Source: Jannaschia marina
GTDB taxonomy: Bacteria > Pseudomonadota > Alphaproteobacteria > Rhodobacterales > Rhodobacteraceae
Assembly: GCF_013404595.1 (NCBI RefSeq)
Contig: NZ_JABVAX010000009.1
Coordinates: 1 to 55,000 of the forward strand
Length of the DNA: 55,000 nt
Reading direction: 5' to 3'
Shown: positions 32,593-39,640 of the stretch, piece by piece
How positions within the stretch are numbered: the stretch's first letter is position 1
How the letters are laid out: each line of letters opens with the position of its first letter
Notes under the pieces: model-generated
The model's database searches: none
What the model was told of the DNA's origin: nothing
What the model saw: the letters and a program-made list of their open reading frames with translations, nothing else
Translations under genes and position numbers: made by a program

Positions 32593-33651
32593 CTAAAGCA
32601 TCGCCTCCATTGTCCTGGCCTCGCGCACAGTCAGCAGGGCCCGCGCCGGACGCTGGAACTGCGGCTCGGGCAGCGCCAGCTCGGGGAAGAGCGCGAAGAT
32701 CTCTTCCCGCGTCGCCGTGTCGACGGCTCCGAGGCTATAGCTGTCGGGCCGGAAACTCTCGGTCGGGATGTCGTTCGAGTAGACGATCTCGTGGTGGTCG
32801 AACATCAGATGCACATAGGTCACCTCGCCCCCCGACACGCGCTGTATATCCGTGTCATTCACCAGACCCACCGCCGGTGCCAGAACTTCGGGGCCGCCGA
32901 AGAGAAGCTCCGCGCGCCAGCCGGTGATAAGGATGCGGTGCTGGGGCGATACAGTCAGATCGCGCGTCGTGCCGAGCGCGCCGGCCGCGAACCGCACCGG
33001 GGCGAAGCGTCCTGTCGCCGGAACCGTCGTCTGTCCCACCCACCGCAGGGGCTGCGCACCGTGGTCGTAGGTCGTCACGAAATCCCCGGCTGCCAGTGTC
33101 TCGACCGGGACGTCGCCCGCCATCGTTCGGATCAGCGTACCCGCGGCGAAGCACGGAACGAAGTTGCCTGGCTGTCGGTCGGCGGTGAGGTTCGTGTTGT
33201 TGTTCGCAACGCTGTCGAGCCGGATCGACTGCAGGGGCTGCGCGTTCAGGGCGGTGTTGTCGGCATTCGCGCTGATCTCGGGCGCGAGGAAGACGCGCCC
33301 GTCGGGCAGCTGGAACGTGACGGCCGTGATCGTGGCCGTGGTGCCGTCGGTGTAGGTGATCGTCGCATTATAGACGACGGCGGAATCGAGTTGCGACGTC
33401 TCCGTCGGGCCGCCGCCCGGCGGCCGGATCGTCGCCGTCTCCGCCTGTGCCGGGGTGTTGTCCCGGTCCCAGATGTTGTCGCCGTCGGTGTCGTTTACCG
33501 TAAATTGGTGAAAGCCGTCGCCGTCGGCCAGCGGATCCGCAGCGCTGCCGGCCGTTGCCCCGGCGAACGAGCGTTCGGTCGCCAGGGTGGATTCATCGGT
33601 ATCGAGGTCGGGTCCGCTGCCCAGAAGGATCGCGTTCCAAGTGAGCGGCAT
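32593..33651 (-). CDS. Hint (Hedgehog/intein) domain protein
   Basis: This 352-residue protein has an N-terminal Asp/Thr-rich beta region (about 1-160, with 'DGDNIWDRDN' resembling a calcium site) and a Hint domain starting at Cys167 ('CFAAGTLIRTMAG'), with 'LTVSPQHRILITGWRAELLF' around residue 235. The Hint part is clearly related to that of the RTX protein at 19069-22674. There is no Sec signal peptide and no RTX repeats, so it is a short form of the same class. Type I secretion is likely. A -35/-10 pair lies at 33681-33708. Its function beyond possible self-cleavage is unknown. Confidence 0.85.
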   Translation of the reverse strand: MPLTWNAILLGSGPDLDTDESTLATERSFAGATAGSAADPLADGDGFHQFTVNDTDGDNIWDRDNTPAQAETATIRPPGGGPTETSQLDSAVVYNATITYTDGTTATITAVTFQLPDGRVFLAPEISANADNTALNAQPLQSIRLDSVANNNTNLTADRQPGNFVPCFAAGTLIRTMAGDVPVETLAAGDFVTTYDHGAQPLRWVGQTTVPATGRFAPVRFAAGALGTTRDLTVSPQHRILITGWRAELLFGGPEVLAPAVGLVNDTDIQRVSGGEVTYVHLMFDHHEIVYSNDIPTESFRPDSYSLGAVDTATREEIFALFPELALPEPQFQRPARALLTVREARTMEAML

Positions 33652-33680
33652 GGGAAAACCTCCGCATCGGATTCAAATGT

Positions 33681-33708
33681 ATTTTAAGGATGGGGCGGTA
33701 TTCATCAA
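33681..33708 (-). promoter_or_regulatory. Sigma-70-like promoter of Hint gene
   Basis: On the minus strand TTGATG and TAAAAT are 16 bases apart, 30 bases upstream of the Hint start codon, in a locally AT-rich patch. The element begins just beyond the end of the anti-SD RNA array. Confidence 0.5.
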
Positions 33709-33723
33709 ATACAAATAAAACTA

Positions 33724-33801
33724 TGCATCACCGCGGCTTCTGGAAAAGGGCTCGGCGTCCGAACTTTCGGGTCGGCGGCAATATGCCGACGCAGTGATGC
33801 A
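33724..33801 (-). ncRNA. 3'-terminal structured element of anti-SD array
   Basis: On the minus strand TGCATCAC and GTGATGCA close a 78-base element with an internal GTCGGC-atatt-GCCGcCGAC hairpin, followed by TAGTTTTATTTG. It may be the terminator or 3' stabiliser of the DUF1127-RNA transcript. It lacks the CCTCCTCCC motif. Confidence 0.5.
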
Positions 33802-33888
33802 TTTGGGCATCTGTTGGCCGACAGGCCGATACTGCCGTCTCAGGTCCGGAATTCGCTTTTCGTGCAGCAGCTTGCGCAAGGAACGAAA

Positions 33889-33926
33889 AAGCCGCGATGC
33901 CCAAGGGAGGAGGGACACCGCGGCTT
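33889..33926 (-). ncRNA. Anti-SD hairpin, copy 8 (promoter-distal)
   Basis: The stem AAGCCGCGGTG / CATCGCGGCTT (minus strand, one G-U pair) presents the motif at 33905-33913. Confidence 0.8.
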
Positions 33927-33936
33927 CTTGCATGGG

Positions 33937-33964
33937 GCGTGGTCCAAGGGAGGAGGGACCGCGC
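33937..33964 (-). ncRNA. Anti-SD hairpin, copy 7
   Basis: The stem GCG-GGTCC / GGACC-CGC (one internal mismatch) presents the motif at 33948-33956. Confidence 0.8.
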
Positions 33965-33969
33965 CACTT

Positions 33970-34004
33970 CGACGAAACCTCAAGGGAGGAGGGAGGCGTC
34001 GTCG
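33970..34004 (-). ncRNA. Anti-SD hairpin, copy 6
   Basis: The outer stem CGACGA / TCGTCG and inner CCT / AGG present the motif at 33984-33992. Confidence 0.75.
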
Positions 34005-34063
34005 AATTCTGTCATCGAACACACGCGGTACGCGATCGGTTCCATGTCGTTTCGTGGAAGGCT

Positions 34064-34097
34064 CCGGTGATGCCCAAAGGGAGGAGGGCACCACCGG
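34064..34097 (-). ncRNA. Anti-SD hairpin, copy 5
   Basis: The 12-bp stem CCGGTGGTGCCC / GGGCATCACCGG (one G-U pair) presents the motif at 34079-34087. A 59-base spacer with no motif separates it from copy 6. Confidence 0.8.
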
Positions 34098-34108
34098 TTC
34101 CTTCGCAA

Positions 34109-34143
34109 GGTCCGTCCCCCAAGGGAGGAGAGGGGTTCGGACC
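34109..34143 (-). ncRNA. Anti-SD hairpin, copy 4 (variant loop)
   Basis: The stem GGTCCG / CGGACC plus CCCC / GGGG presents TCTCCTCCC (34123-34131), the only copy with a changed loop base. Confidence 0.78.
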
Positions 34144-34145
34144 GC

Positions 34146-34171
34146 TCCGGCCCAAGGGAGGAGGGGCCGGA
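34146..34171 (-). ncRNA. Anti-SD hairpin, copy 3
   Basis: A perfect 8-bp stem TCCGGCCC / GGGCCGGA presents the motif at 34156-34164. Confidence 0.82.
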
Positions 34172-34177
34172 AAAGCT

Positions 34178-34214
34178 GCGACGACGGATCAAGGGAGGAG
34201 GAGATCGCCGTCGC
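34178..34214 (-). ncRNA. Anti-SD hairpin, copy 2
   Basis: The stem GCGACG / CGTCGC plus GATC / GATC presents the motif at 34193-34201. Confidence 0.8.
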
Positions 34215-34220
34215 ATGTTC

Positions 34221-34252
34221 CCTTGCCGCAAAGGGAGGAGGAAGCGGCAAGG
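34221..34252 (-). ncRNA. Anti-SD hairpin, copy 1 (next to DUF1127 gene)
   Basis: A perfect 9-bp stem CCTTGCCGC / GCGGCAAGG presents the motif at 34233-34241, 11 bases after the DUF1127 stop. Confidence 0.85.
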
Positions 34253-34262
34253 GTGTTCCTGA

Positions 34263-34484
34263 TCAGACGCCGTAGGCGGCTTCGAGCGCGACGCCGTGGA
34301 TCATCGAGCGCGAGAGGCCGAGATCGGCCAGGTCACGGTTCGACAGCGCCGAGAGTTCGTTGATCGTGCGGCGGTAGACGCGCCACTTGGCGTAGTCCGC
34401 ACGGGCGGTTTCGATGCGGGCCGCGATCCGGTCGCGGAGGGAGATGGAGGCGGCGGCCGAATTGCCGTAGGTGGTGTAAGCCAT
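34263..34484 (-). CDS. DUF1127 protein, CcaF1-like
   Basis: This 73-residue basic protein carries the DUF1127 domain in its C-terminal half: 'YRRTINELSALSNRDLADLG' followed by LSRSMI. In Rhodobacter sphaeroides the homologous-position gene ccaF1 encodes an RNA-binding protein that affects maturation of the CcsR RNAs encoded behind it. The same arrangement here supports that role by inference. The start is the ATG of 'MAYTTYGNS' with GAGGAAAG upstream; the frame to 34706 crosses the promoter region. Stress (RpoH-type) control is known for the R. sphaeroides locus, but I could not place a clear promoter here. Confidence 0.88.
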   Translation of the reverse strand: MAYTTYGNSAAASISLRDRIAARIETARADYAKWRVYRRTINELSALSNRDLADLGLSRSMIHGVALEAAYGV

Positions 34485-34706
34485 GATGCTTTCCTCTTGT
34501 CTGAGGCATGTCTTGCCTCGTCTGCGCTCCGACCCCATTGCCGGGCAGCGCGTCGTTTCGTTGAGATTGAAATGGACCCGATGCCGCGCTTGCACAATCC
34601 ACAGTTCGATCAATGCCGCTATGCAGCATTTGCATGGCGGGAGTGCCGTGTCGCGGCACTCGCCTTTCGGTAACCCGATGCCGGTCGGCGGTCGGGCGAG
34701 GGCCAC
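34485..34706. other. Divergent regulatory region between DUF1127 and MFS genes
   Basis: This 222-base gap holds no gene. It contains an inverted repeat ATGCA-gcatt-TGCAT (34621-34635) and a hairpin GAGTGCCG / CGGCACTC (34641-34661), 46 bases before the MFS start. Promoters for both flanking genes must lie here; neither is clear. Confidence 0.45.
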
Positions 34707-35897
34707 ATGAGCGCATTGTCACACCAGGGCTTCCGCGCCTACTTTCTCGCCGCGATTCCGCTCGTGCAGGCGCTCTGGGCGCAGCGCGTGACCATCGGCT
34801 GGCTGGCCTGGGACGTGACGGGGTCGGCCGCTTTCGTGGGCTTCGTCGCCGCGCTCGGCCTTGCGCCCGCGATCGCCGCGGGTCCGGTCTTCGGTGTTCT
34901 CGTGGACAGGGCCGACATCCGCCAGGCGCTTCGGCTGACCTCGGGTTCGATGTGCGCGCTCCTCGTGCTGGCCGCGCTGCTGGCCGGTGGGCCGGGGCTT
35001 GGGCCGTGGGGCCTTGCGCTCATCGCCCTCGGTATCGGGCTCATCACCGCGGCGCATCATCCGGTGCGCATGTCGCTCGGACCGCGTCTCGTCCCGCGGG
35101 CGGATGTACCGAACGTCGTCGCGCTCTCGGCGCTCAACTTCAATCTCGGCCGCATGATCGGGCCGCTGCTCACCGGTGTCGCCATCGCGGCCTTCGGGCC
35201 GGTCGTCACGCTCTGGCTCTCGGCGGCGCTCTACCTGCCGATGCTCGTCGCGGTGCGCTGGATGCACCCGCGCGACCTCGGGGCCCGCCCGCCGACGACG
35301 GTGCTCGGCGGGCTGGGCGAGGCGCTGTCCTATCTCGCCCGTGCGCCGGTGGCGCGCCAGGCGCTCCTGCTGACCTTCGCGATCGCCGTCTTCGTGCGGG
35401 GCTACCTCGAGCTTCTGCCGGTGATGGCCGAGGGCGTGCACGGCCGCGGGGCCGAGGGGCTGGGCCTTCTGACGGCGGCGGCGGGCGGAGGGGCCCTCGT
35501 CGCGGCGCTTGCCAAGACCGCCGGCGTGGGACAGGGCGGCATCTCGCGCGGGACGCGGGCGACGCTGGTTCTGGGCGTCCTCGGGCTCACCGCGCTCGGC
35601 CTCTCGGCGAGCTGGGCTGCGGCGCTCGGCTGGACGGCCCTTGCGGGCTTCGCCTCGACCTTCTGCGGCGTGAGCCTGCAGGCGGCGGTGCAGGAGGATC
35701 TGCCCGACGCGCTGCGCGGGCGGGTCATGTCGCTCTGGGTCGTCGTCGGCATCGGCGCGGTCGCCCTCGGCTCGGGCGGACTCGGCTGGTTCGCGCAGGG
35801 CTTCGGGCTGATGCCGGTGCTGACCTGGGCCGGTGTCGCTGGCGGTGCGGCCGCGTGTCTCCTGGCCTTGTCATCGCCGCGCCGGACGGCCACCTAG
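34707..35897 (+). CDS. MFS transporter
   Basis: This 396-residue inner-membrane protein has about 12 hydrophobic segments in two halves and resembles the MFS_3 / EntS-like exporter group. The first cytoplasmic loop reads 'FGVLVDRADIRQALRLTSGS', the usual MFS motif A position, and 'ALNFNLGRMIGPLLTGVAIA' matches the motif C region. A small exported compound is the likely cargo; nothing in the context names it. The Mrp gene starts 26 bases after its stop, so the two may be co-transcribed. Confidence 0.9.
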   Translation: MSALSHQGFRAYFLAAIPLVQALWAQRVTIGWLAWDVTGSAAFVGFVAALGLAPAIAAGPVFGVLVDRADIRQALRLTSGSMCALLVLAALLAGGPGLGPWGLALIALGIGLITAAHHPVRMSLGPRLVPRADVPNVVALSALNFNLGRMIGPLLTGVAIAAFGPVVTLWLSAALYLPMLVAVRWMHPRDLGARPPTTVLGGLGEALSYLARAPVARQALLLTFAIAVFVRGYLELLPVMAEGVHGRGAEGLGLLTAAAGGGALVAALAKTAGVGQGGISRGTRATLVLGVLGLTALGLSASWAAALGWTALAGFASTFCGVSLQAAVQEDLPDALRGRVMSLWVVVGIGAVALGSGGLGWFAQGFGLMPVLTWAGVAGGAAACLLALSSPRRTAT

Positions 35898-35922
35898 CGG
35901 GGAGACAGGAAAGGACCCCGAG

Positions 35923-36996
35923 ATGACCCCGACCCGCGACGCCGTGACCCGTGCCCTCTCCGCCATCGAGGTGCCGGGCGGCGGCACGCTGGTCTCGGCC
36001 GACATGGTCCGCGCGCTCGTGGTCGAGAAGGACGCCGTCCGGTTCGTGATCGAGGTGCCCTCGGCCGAGATCGCGAAGGTCTCCGAGCCCCTGCGCGCCG
36101 CGGCCGAGCGGGCGGTCGCCGCCGTTCCCGGCGTGGCCCGCGTTCAGGCGGTGCTGACCGCACCCACGGCCGAGAAGGCACCGCCGTCGCTCAAGATCGG
36201 GGGGCATCCGAAGCCGCAGGACGGGCCGATGCGCATTCCGGGCGTCAAGCGGGTGATCGCCGTCGCCTCGGGCAAGGGCGGCGTCGGCAAGTCCACGGTG
36301 AGTGCGAACCTCGCTGTCGCGCTCATGCGGCAGGGCTGGAAGGTCGGGCTGCTCGACGGCGATATCCACGGGCCGAGCCAGCCGCGGATGATGGGCGCAA
36401 GCGCGCGCCCGGCCTCGCCCGACGGCAAGTCGATCATTCCGCTTCGGGCTCACGGCGTCACGCTGATGTCGATCGGGCTGATGCTGGCCGAGGACAAGGC
36501 CGTTGTCTGGCGCGGGCCGATGCTGATGGGCGCGCTGCAGCAGATGATGGGTCAGGTCCAATGGGACTACCACGATGGCGCGCTCGACGCTCTGATCGTC
36601 GATCTTCCGCCGGGCACGGGCGACGTGCAGCTCACGCTCTGCACCAAGGCGGTGGTCGATGGGGCGGTCGTGGTCTCCACGCCGCAGGACGTGGCGCTGC
36701 TGGACGCGCGCAAGGCGCTCGACATGTTCGCCACGCTCAAGACGCCGGTCCTCGGCCTTGTCGAGAACATGTCGATGTTCCATTGCCCCGAATGTGGTCA
36801 CAGGGCGCATATCTTCGGCCATGGCGGGGTCGAGGGGGAAGCGCGGCGGCTCGGCCTGCCGTTCCTCGGTGCGCTGCCGCTCGACCTCGAGACGCGGGAA
36901 GCGGGTGACGCCGGGCGGCCGGTTGCCCTTGGCGAGGGGCCGATGACGGAGGCCTTTGCGGCCCTTGCGCGCGCGGTCGCCGAGGCCGTCGGCTGA
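35923..36996 (+). CDS. apbC: Mrp/ApbC family iron-sulfur cluster carrier ATPase
   Basis: This 357-residue P-loop NTPase delivers Fe-S clusters to target proteins. It has an N-terminal MIP18/DUF59-like domain (about 1-80), the deviant Walker A SGKGGVGKS at 116-124 with the signature second lysine, 'LLDGDIHGPSQPRMMG' and 'LIVDLPPGTGDVQLTL' (Walker B region), and the cluster-binding CPEC in 'FHCPECGHRAHIFG' near residue 288. The start at 35923 is preferred to 35833, which would overlap the MFS gene. The family is dimeric and cytoplasmic. It precedes the dcw leader region. Confidence 0.95.
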   Translation: MTPTRDAVTRALSAIEVPGGGTLVSADMVRALVVEKDAVRFVIEVPSAEIAKVSEPLRAAAERAVAAVPGVARVQAVLTAPTAEKAPPSLKIGGHPKPQDGPMRIPGVKRVIAVASGKGGVGKSTVSANLAVALMRQGWKVGLLDGDIHGPSQPRMMGASARPASPDGKSIIPLRAHGVTLMSIGLMLAEDKAVVWRGPMLMGALQQMMGQVQWDYHDGALDALIVDLPPGTGDVQLTLCTKAVVDGAVVVSTPQDVALLDARKALDMFATLKTPVLGLVENMSMFHCPECGHRAHIFGHGGVEGEARRLGLPFLGALPLDLETREAGDAGRPVALGEGPMTEAFAALARAVAEAVG

Positions 36997-37322
36997 GATC
37001 GGCGGTCCGGTACGGGCTTTCATGCCGCCGACGGAGCGCGATGGGAATCGATGCCCCCGCGACTCCGGCGCATGTTCTAGGCACCTGTCGGCCGATTCCG
37101 GCCGTTTGACGCGCGTGCGTATAGATAATCTATTATATTCAGTTTGATAGCTACTACCGTACGACGGTGGCTTTGTTCTGCCTATAGGCGAGTTCCTCCT
37201 TCCCTGTGCGAAAACTGCAACGCAGCGCAGGGAGGCGTGTTACCGCGACTGAAATAGATTAAAGACAAGAAATTCCGTTTATTTTTTTCTAAAACACAAC
37301 ATATTGTGGTCTAGTGAGTCTT
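36997..37322 (+). other. AT-rich non-coding region ahead of dcw leader
   Basis: There is no gene in this stretch. It has a TTGACG at about 37106 followed by AT-rich TATA-like runs (37120-37140) that could be a promoter, and a hairpin TCCCTG-t-GCG / CGC-AGGGA (about 37201-37232) whose 5' side reads CCTCCTTCCC. The composition drops sharply in GC compared with both flanking genes. Confidence 0.4.
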
Positions 37323-37351
37323 CCACAGGCTTAATCACAGCCTGTGGATAA
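37323..37351. promoter_or_regulatory. DnaA-box-like inverted pair
   Basis: CCACAGGC and GCCTGTGG form an inverted repeat, and TGTGGATAA at 37343-37351 is a perfect DnaA box (reverse of TTATCCACA). The other arm, TTCCACA, is a weaker match. The pair sits directly ahead of the MraZ-type repeats. Confidence 0.5.
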
Positions 37352-37355
37352 CAAA

Positions 37356-37380
37356 AGTGGCATCAAGTGGCATAAAAGGG
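37356..37380 (+). promoter_or_regulatory. MraZ operator repeats
   Basis: AGTGGCATCA and AGTGGCATAA are tandem 10-base repeats, followed by a degenerate AAGGGCTTCC. MraZ binds arrays of GTGG-type boxes at 10-base spacing in its own promoter region, so this should be the autoregulatory site of the dcw operon. Confidence 0.65.
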
Positions 37381-37384
37381 CTTC

Positions 37385-37645
37385 CCGACTCGGGTCGGCC
37401 ATGGCATCAACGGTTTCACAGAGAGCGGGGAGGAAAGAGGCGCAGACCTCAGACCCCTAGAAAAACAAGAGGCAGGTCGAAAACAGGCACCCCCCACATC
37501 GTCTCTGGACGACAGAAGATCTGAAGCGCGCAGCGAACGAACCCCCCAGTGACCGCGCGCCGAAGACGCCCGATTTGCGCCAGGCGCAGTACGGGAGCAC
37601 AGGGCGGATCGGGTTTTGGCAGACACCCGATCCGCCCGTTTCCGT
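37385..37645 (+). ncRNA. UpsM-like leader RNA of dcw cluster
   Basis: Between the MraZ repeats and mraZ lies a leader of over 300 bases with no convincing frame, ending in a very strong hairpin. In Rhodobacter sphaeroides the dcw leader yields the abundant sRNA UpsM by termination ahead of mraZ. The position, length and terminator here fit an equivalent RNA. The 5' end is an estimate. Internal pairing such as GAGG / CCTC near 37430-37450 is visible. Homology at base level was not tested. Confidence 0.5.
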
Positions 37646-37647
37646 TT
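37602..37647 (+). terminator. Attenuator-like terminator ahead of mraZ
   Basis: A perfect 13-bp stem, GGGCGGATCGGGT / ACCCGATCCGCCC, with a 10-base loop is followed by GTTTCCGTTT. It lies 57 bases before the mraZ start, so transcription of the whole dcw run must pass it. Confidence 0.75.
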
Positions 37648-37694
37648 GGGGGCAGGCATCGCGCGGCGCGCCGCGCCGCAGAAGGGCAGACGGG

Positions 37695-38201
37695 TTGGAG
37701 CATCGCTTCCGGGGCACCAGCACCCACCGGGTGGACGCGAAAGGCCGGGTTTCGATCCCGGCCGATTTCCGTCGCGTGCTCGACGCCTGCGACCCGGGGC
37801 GCGAAGCTGGCGTGAACCCGCGCCTCGTCCTCTGTTTCGGGGATGCGCGCGTGCCGTATTACACCGCCTATTCGGTCGAGGCCGTGACCGAGATCAGCGA
37901 CATGATCGACGAGATGGACGAGGGCGACCCGCACCGCGAGGCACTCGAGGACTATTTCTATTCGCAGGCCGAGACGATCGGCATCGACGACAGCGGCCGC
38001 CTCATCCTGAAGGCCGACCTGCGCGAGCGGATCGGCATCGCGTCGGAGGCGGTCTTCGCCGGCAAGGGCAAGACCTTCCGCATCTATTCGCCCGCCGCCC
38101 CACAGGAGGCGACGAGCCGTCTGGGTCAGGTCCTTGGTGAATTGCCCGAGGGTCGGCCGATCACCTCCCTGTTGCCGAAGAAGCGCCGTCCGGAGGCATG
38201 A
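37695..38201 (+). CDS. mraZ: Transcriptional regulator MraZ
   Basis: This 168-residue AbrB-fold regulator binds repeats in the dcw promoter and represses the cluster. The first half reads 'HRFRGTSTHRVDAKGRVSIP', the conserved MraZ N-terminus, and the second SpoVT/AbrB-like unit contains 'AETIGIDDSGRLILKADLRE'. The only fitting start is a TTG at 37695, five codons before the conserved block, with AGAAGGG upstream. The frame is open to 37575 but that region overlaps the terminator stem. A TTG start implies low expression, suited to an autoregulator. Confidence 0.9.
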   Translation: MEHRFRGTSTHRVDAKGRVSIPADFRRVLDACDPGREAGVNPRLVLCFGDARVPYYTAYSVEAVTEISDMIDEMDEGDPHREALEDYFYSQAETIGIDDSGRLILKADLRERIGIASEAVFAGKGKTFRIYSPAAPQEATSRLGQVLGELPEGRPITSLLPKKRRPEA

Positions 38202-38204
38202 GCG

Positions 38205-39188
38205 ATGGTCCGCGCAGAAAGTGAGTCCGGTGCGCCACATATCCCGGTTCTTCTGGGGGCGATTCTGGAAAGCGTGGCCCCGGTCGGGGGCGTGTGGTTG
38301 GATGGCACCATGGGCGCCGGGGGGTACACCCGGGGGCTGCTGGAGGCGGGCGCGGACCGGGTGATCGGTCTCGACCGCGATCCGCTGGCTCACCAGATGG
38401 CGGCCGATTGGGCAGACGAGCGGGTGACACTTGTGCAGGGTGTGTTCTCGGAGATGGATGAGGTCGGCGAGGCCGTGGATGGCGTCGTGCTGGATCTCGG
38501 GGTGAGCTCGATGCAGCTCGACCGCGCGGATCGCGGGTTCTCCTTCCTGCGGGACGGGCCGCTCGACATGCGTATGGGGGATGCCGGGCCGACGGCGGCG
38601 GATCTCGTGAACGGGCTCGGCGAGGGGGATCTGGCTGACATCCTGCACCGCTACGGCGAGGAGCGGGCGGCGCGGCGGATCGCGAAATCCATCGTCAAGC
38701 GGCGCGAAGAGGCCCCTTTCGCCACGACGCTGGATCTGGCCGAGGTCGTCGCCGCGAACCTTCCCCGTCCGAAACCCGGGCAGAGCCATCCCGCGACCCG
38801 CAGCTTCCAGGCGTTGCGCATCGCCGTGAACGACGAGTTCGGCGAGTTGGCCGAGGGCCTGCAGGCGGCGGAGCGCGTGCTGAAGCCCGGTGGCTGGCTC
38901 GCGGTCGTCTCCTTCCATTCCGTCGAGGATCGCGCGGTGAAGCGCTTCCTCGCCGACCGCGCCGACGCGGGCGGGGGCGGTAGCCGCTATGCGCCCGAAC
39001 GTGCCGCGCGCAGGCCCGCCTTCGAGATCACGCACAAGGCCATCGCGCCGACGGAAGAGGAGGTCGCCGCCAACCCGCGCGCCCGCTCCGCCCGGTTGCG
39101 CGTCGCCCGCCGCACCGATGCGCCCGCCGGGCGCGTCGATCGCCGTACCCTCGGCCTCCCGGCCGCCGTCACCCTCGGGGGATCCTGA
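38205..39188 (+). CDS. rsmH: 16S rRNA m4C1402 methyltransferase
   Basis: This 327-residue SAM-dependent enzyme (formerly MraW) methylates N4 of C1402 in the ribosomal P site. The family start '[20 protein letters not shown]' is followed by the SAM loop '[20 protein letters not shown]'; later blocks are '[20 protein letters not shown]', '[12 protein letters not shown]', '[17 protein letters not shown]' and '[20 protein letters not shown]'. It begins 3 bases after mraZ and overlaps ftsL by one base (TGATG). Confidence 0.97.
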   Translation: MVRAESESGAPHIPVLLGAILESVAPVGGVWLDGTMGAGGYTRGLLEAGADRVIGLDRDPLAHQMAADWADERVTLVQGVFSEMDEVGEAVDGVVLDLGVSSMQLDRADRGFSFLRDGPLDMRMGDAGPTAADLVNGLGEGDLADILHRYGEERAARRIAKSIVKRREEAPFATTLDLAEVVAANLPRPKPGQSHPATRSFQALRIAVNDEFGELAEGLQAAERVLKPGGWLAVVSFHSVEDRAVKRFLADRADAGGGGSRYAPERAARRPAFEITHKAIAPTEEEVAANPRARSARLRVARRTDAPAGRVDRRTLGLPAAVTLGGS

Positions 39189-39640
39189 TGCGAAGCCTGT
39201 TCTATGCCCTTTCCGTCGCCGCCGTCGTCGGCCTCGCCTTCTGGGCCTATGGCGAAGGCTACGAGACCCGGCAGACCGAGCGCGCCGTTGCGCGGCTTGA
39301 GCGCGAGATCGGGCAGCGCCATCAGGAGCTTTCGATGCTCCGCACCGAATGGGCCTATCTCAACCGGCCCGACAGGCTCCATGAGCTGGCGGAGATGAAC
39401 TTCGAGAGCCTCGGCCTCATTCCGCTCGCCCCCGATCATTTCGCGCTGGCCGATCAGGTCGGCTATCCGCCGCCCGCCCCGCCGGAGCCGCCGCAGACGG
39501 TCATGGCCTGGGGTGAAGGCGCGGCGCTGGAGGAGAAGATCGGCGACGTCATCGTGATGACCCACCGCTACGGGGCCGATGCCGCGCCGCGGCTCATCGC
39601 GCCGCCGACGCTCGCCGACGACGGGGAGCAGCTGCCGTGA
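39188..39640 (+). CDS. ftsL: Cell division protein FtsL
   Basis: This 150-residue bitopic protein has a short cytoplasmic start, one membrane segment (about residues 4-18) and a periplasmic coiled coil ('ERAVARLEREIGQRHQELSM'), followed by 'LNRPDRLHELAEMNFESLGL'. This layout and its place between rsmH and ftsI identify FtsL, which with FtsB and FtsQ activates septal synthesis. The C-terminal ~50 residues are proline-rich and variable. It overlaps rsmH and ftsI (GTGA), so translation is coupled. Confidence 0.9.
   Translation: MRSLFYALSVAAVVGLAFWAYGEGYETRQTERAVARLEREIGQRHQELSMLRTEWAYLNRPDRLHELAEMNFESLGLIPLAPDHFALADQVGYPPPAPPEPPQTVMAWGEGAALEEKIGDVIVMTHRYGADAAPRLIAPPTLADDGEQLP

Larger units (their letters stand above)
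33710..34262 (-). ncRNA. Eight-copy anti-Shine-Dalgarno RNA array (CcsR/cuckoo type)
   Basis: The region downstream of the DUF1127 gene has no reading frame of note. On the minus strand it contains eight hairpins, each with a different stem but nearly the same loop: CCTCCTCCCTT (copy 5 has TCTCCTCCCTT). This is the CcsR (conserved CCUCCUCCC motif) or cuckoo RNA family, known in Rhodobacter sphaeroides as CcsR1-4 co-transcribed with the DUF1127 gene ccaF1. The loop is complementary to ribosome binding sites or mimics the anti-SD of 16S rRNA. The array begins 11 bases after the DUF1127 stop, so it should be cut from its 3' UTR. Two further structured elements without the motif lie at the 3' end. 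Confidence 0.85.

Noticed and set aside
33889..34252. CRISPR array suggested by eight repeats of AAGGGAGGAGG
   Set aside because: The repeat unit is only about 11 bases, spacing is irregular, and each copy sits in the loop of its own palindrome; no cas genes are present. The anti-SD RNA explanation fits far better.
37081..37695. RNase P RNA gene (rnpB), a known neighbour of mraZ in some alphaproteobacteria
   Set aside because: The conserved GAGGAAAGTCCGGGCT and ACAGAA blocks are missing; GAGGAAAGAGG near 37430 is only a partial likeness.
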